A DNA stretch of 64,000 nucleotides from Providencia rettgeri (lineage in GTDB: Bacteria > Pseudomonadota > Gammaproteobacteria > Enterobacterales > Enterobacteriaceae). The position numbers and the translations under genes are program-made. Below the pieces are notes generated by a model. The model was not told where the DNA came from, made no database searches, and saw nothing but the letters and a program-made list of their open reading frames with translations. Where the stretch lies: NCBI RefSeq assembly GCF_013255915.1, contig NZ_CP053896.1, positions 1,116,001-1,180,000 of the forward strand, written 5' to 3'. This document shows, piece by piece, positions 63,349-64,000 of this stretch (position 1 is its first letter; each line of letters starts with the position of its first letter).

Positions 63349-63693
63349 ATGAGTGATGATGCAGCTCTGCCTTTGCAATTTACTGATGCGGCAGCAATTA
63401 AAGTTAAAGATCTGGTCTCTGATGAGGACAACCCAAACCTGCGTCTGCGTGTTTATATCACTGGTGGCGGATGCAGCGGTTTCCAATATGGTTTCACATT
63501 TGATGACCAGATCAATGAAGGCGATATGACAATCGAGAAACAAGGTGTTGCTCTTGTCGTAGACCCAATGAGCCTACAATATTTAGTGGGTGGAAGTGTG
63601 GATTATACGGAAGGCTTAGAGGGTTCGCGTTTTATTGTCACCAATCCGAATGCTAAGTCTACTTGTGGGTGTGGTTCGTCTTTCAGCGTCTAA
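63349..63693 (+). CDS. erpA: A-type iron-sulfur insertion protein ErpA
   Basis: Carrier that delivers Fe-S clusters to apoproteins, including those of isoprenoid synthesis. The 114-residue product has the three cluster Cys: Cys42 in GGGCSGF and Cys106/Cys108 in [11 protein letters not shown]. Length and sequence match E. coli ErpA. GGAG precedes the ATG by 6 nt. Confidence 0.97.
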   Translation: MSDDAALPLQFTDAAAIKVKDLVSDEDNPNLRLRVYITGGGCSGFQYGFTFDDQINEGDMTIEKQGVALVVDPMSLQYLVGGSVDYTEGLEGSRFIVTNPNAKSTCGCGSSFSV

Positions 63694-63696
63694 TTT

Positions 63697-63816
63697 TCGT
63701 CATATTTCGAGCTGTGGCGGTGTTGGCTTCATTCAGCTACTCGGGTCACATACTAATGTATGCTCCCCGAGATATCTTCATTTGCCGCCTTGCCACACCT
63801 CGAACTATTTAGAAAA
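63697..63816. repeat. ERIC-type element between erpA and btuF
   Basis: About 120 bp: TCGTCATATTTCGAGCTGTG at the left, core CTCGGGTCACATACTAATGT then ATGCTCCCCGAG, and TTTGCCGCCTTGCCACACCT with CGAACTATTTAG at the right. It begins 4 bp after the erpA stop codon and is more diverged than the tandem copies. Confidence 0.82.
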
Positions 63817-63818
63817 TT

Positions 63819-63860
63819 TTTGTAATTTGTAATTTGTAATTTGTAATTTGTAATTTGTAA
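63819..63860. repeat. Heptanucleotide tandem repeat (TTTGTAA)x6
   Basis: Six perfect copies of TTTGTAA just outside the ERIC element and 4 bp beyond the btuF stop codon. A simple-sequence tract liable to slippage. Confidence 0.95.
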
Positions 63861-63863
63861 TTC

Positions 63864-64000
63864 TCAATCAGATAATGCGTTTAACTGCTCGCACAGTTGT
63901 TCTGTCGCATTAACAATCCTTGGGCCTGCTCGGTGAAACCAATCTTCATTTAATCGGATAATTGGGACATTGAGCTGTGAGTGCCAAAATTTTTTCACTG
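63864..64000 (-). CDS. btuF: Vitamin B12-binding protein BtuF, C-terminal end (5' partial)
   Basis: Only the last 45 codons are in the window, reading WHSQLNVPIIRLNEDWFHRA, then GPRIVNATEQLCEQLNALSD and stop. This resembles the C-terminus of E. coli BtuF (the periplasmic cobalamin-binding protein), with DWFxRAxPRI and a following QLC. The position beside erpA/hemL agrees with enteric gene order. The start lies beyond the window. Confidence 0.8.
   Translation of the reverse strand, partial: VKKFWHSQLNVPIIRLNEDWFHRAGPRIVNATEQLCEQLNALSD

Overview
The window is an AT-rich (about 60% A+T by eye), densely coded stretch of gammaproteobacterial chromosome. Protein relationships, E. coli-like gene order on the right, Enterobacterales ERIC elements and a meso-diaminopimelate dehydrogenase point to the Morganellaceae, most likely Providencia. 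That genus call is an inference from protein sequence and gene order, not a database result. I see no tRNA, rRNA, CRISPR array, insertion sequence or prophage.

Left part (1-24 kb), accessory and metabolic genes: a 5'-truncated ANT(3'')/AadA-like gene; a Rid-family gene; an adenine permease/adenine deaminase operon with a PurR box and a divergent LysR regulator; a lipoprotein gene and a secreted von Willebrand A protein of unknown role; a Fur-controlled iron-uptake cluster (P19, cupredoxin, FTR1 permease, M75 protein, DyP peroxidase EfeB); a TIM-barrel gene; rimO; two odd regulators (a Fis-type protein without an AAA+ domain behind a perfect FNR box, and a LuxR-type protein with a degenerate receiver); a sucrose locus cscR/cscA/cscK without a permease; rarD; purT behind a PurR box; and a small WG-repeat protein.

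Middle part (24-37 kb): the pyruvate transporter operon btsT-yjiX-yjiA; a cyuA-type cysteine desulfidase; a MATE exporter; meso-DAP dehydrogenase; an unknown membrane protein; and a two-gene operon encoding separate halves of a Tm-1-like protein (UPF0261 and TIM barrel), divergent from a TetR regulator with two tandem palindromic operators and followed by an AbrB-type membrane protein.

Right part (37-64 kb) follows the E. coli order yacC-cueO-hpt-can-yadG-yadH-panD-panC-panB-folK-pcnB-dksA-sfsA-hrpB-mrcB-hemL-erpA-btuF, with differences. A six-gene chaperone-usher fimbrial operon sits between hpt and yadH. gluQ is missing between pcnB and dksA. fhuACDB is missing between mrcB and hemL, where three tandem 202-bp ERIC-containing repeats lie. 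clcA is missing between hemL and erpA. pcnB appears to start at an AUU codon, as in E. coli. Several ERIC-type palindromic elements lie in other intergenic gaps.
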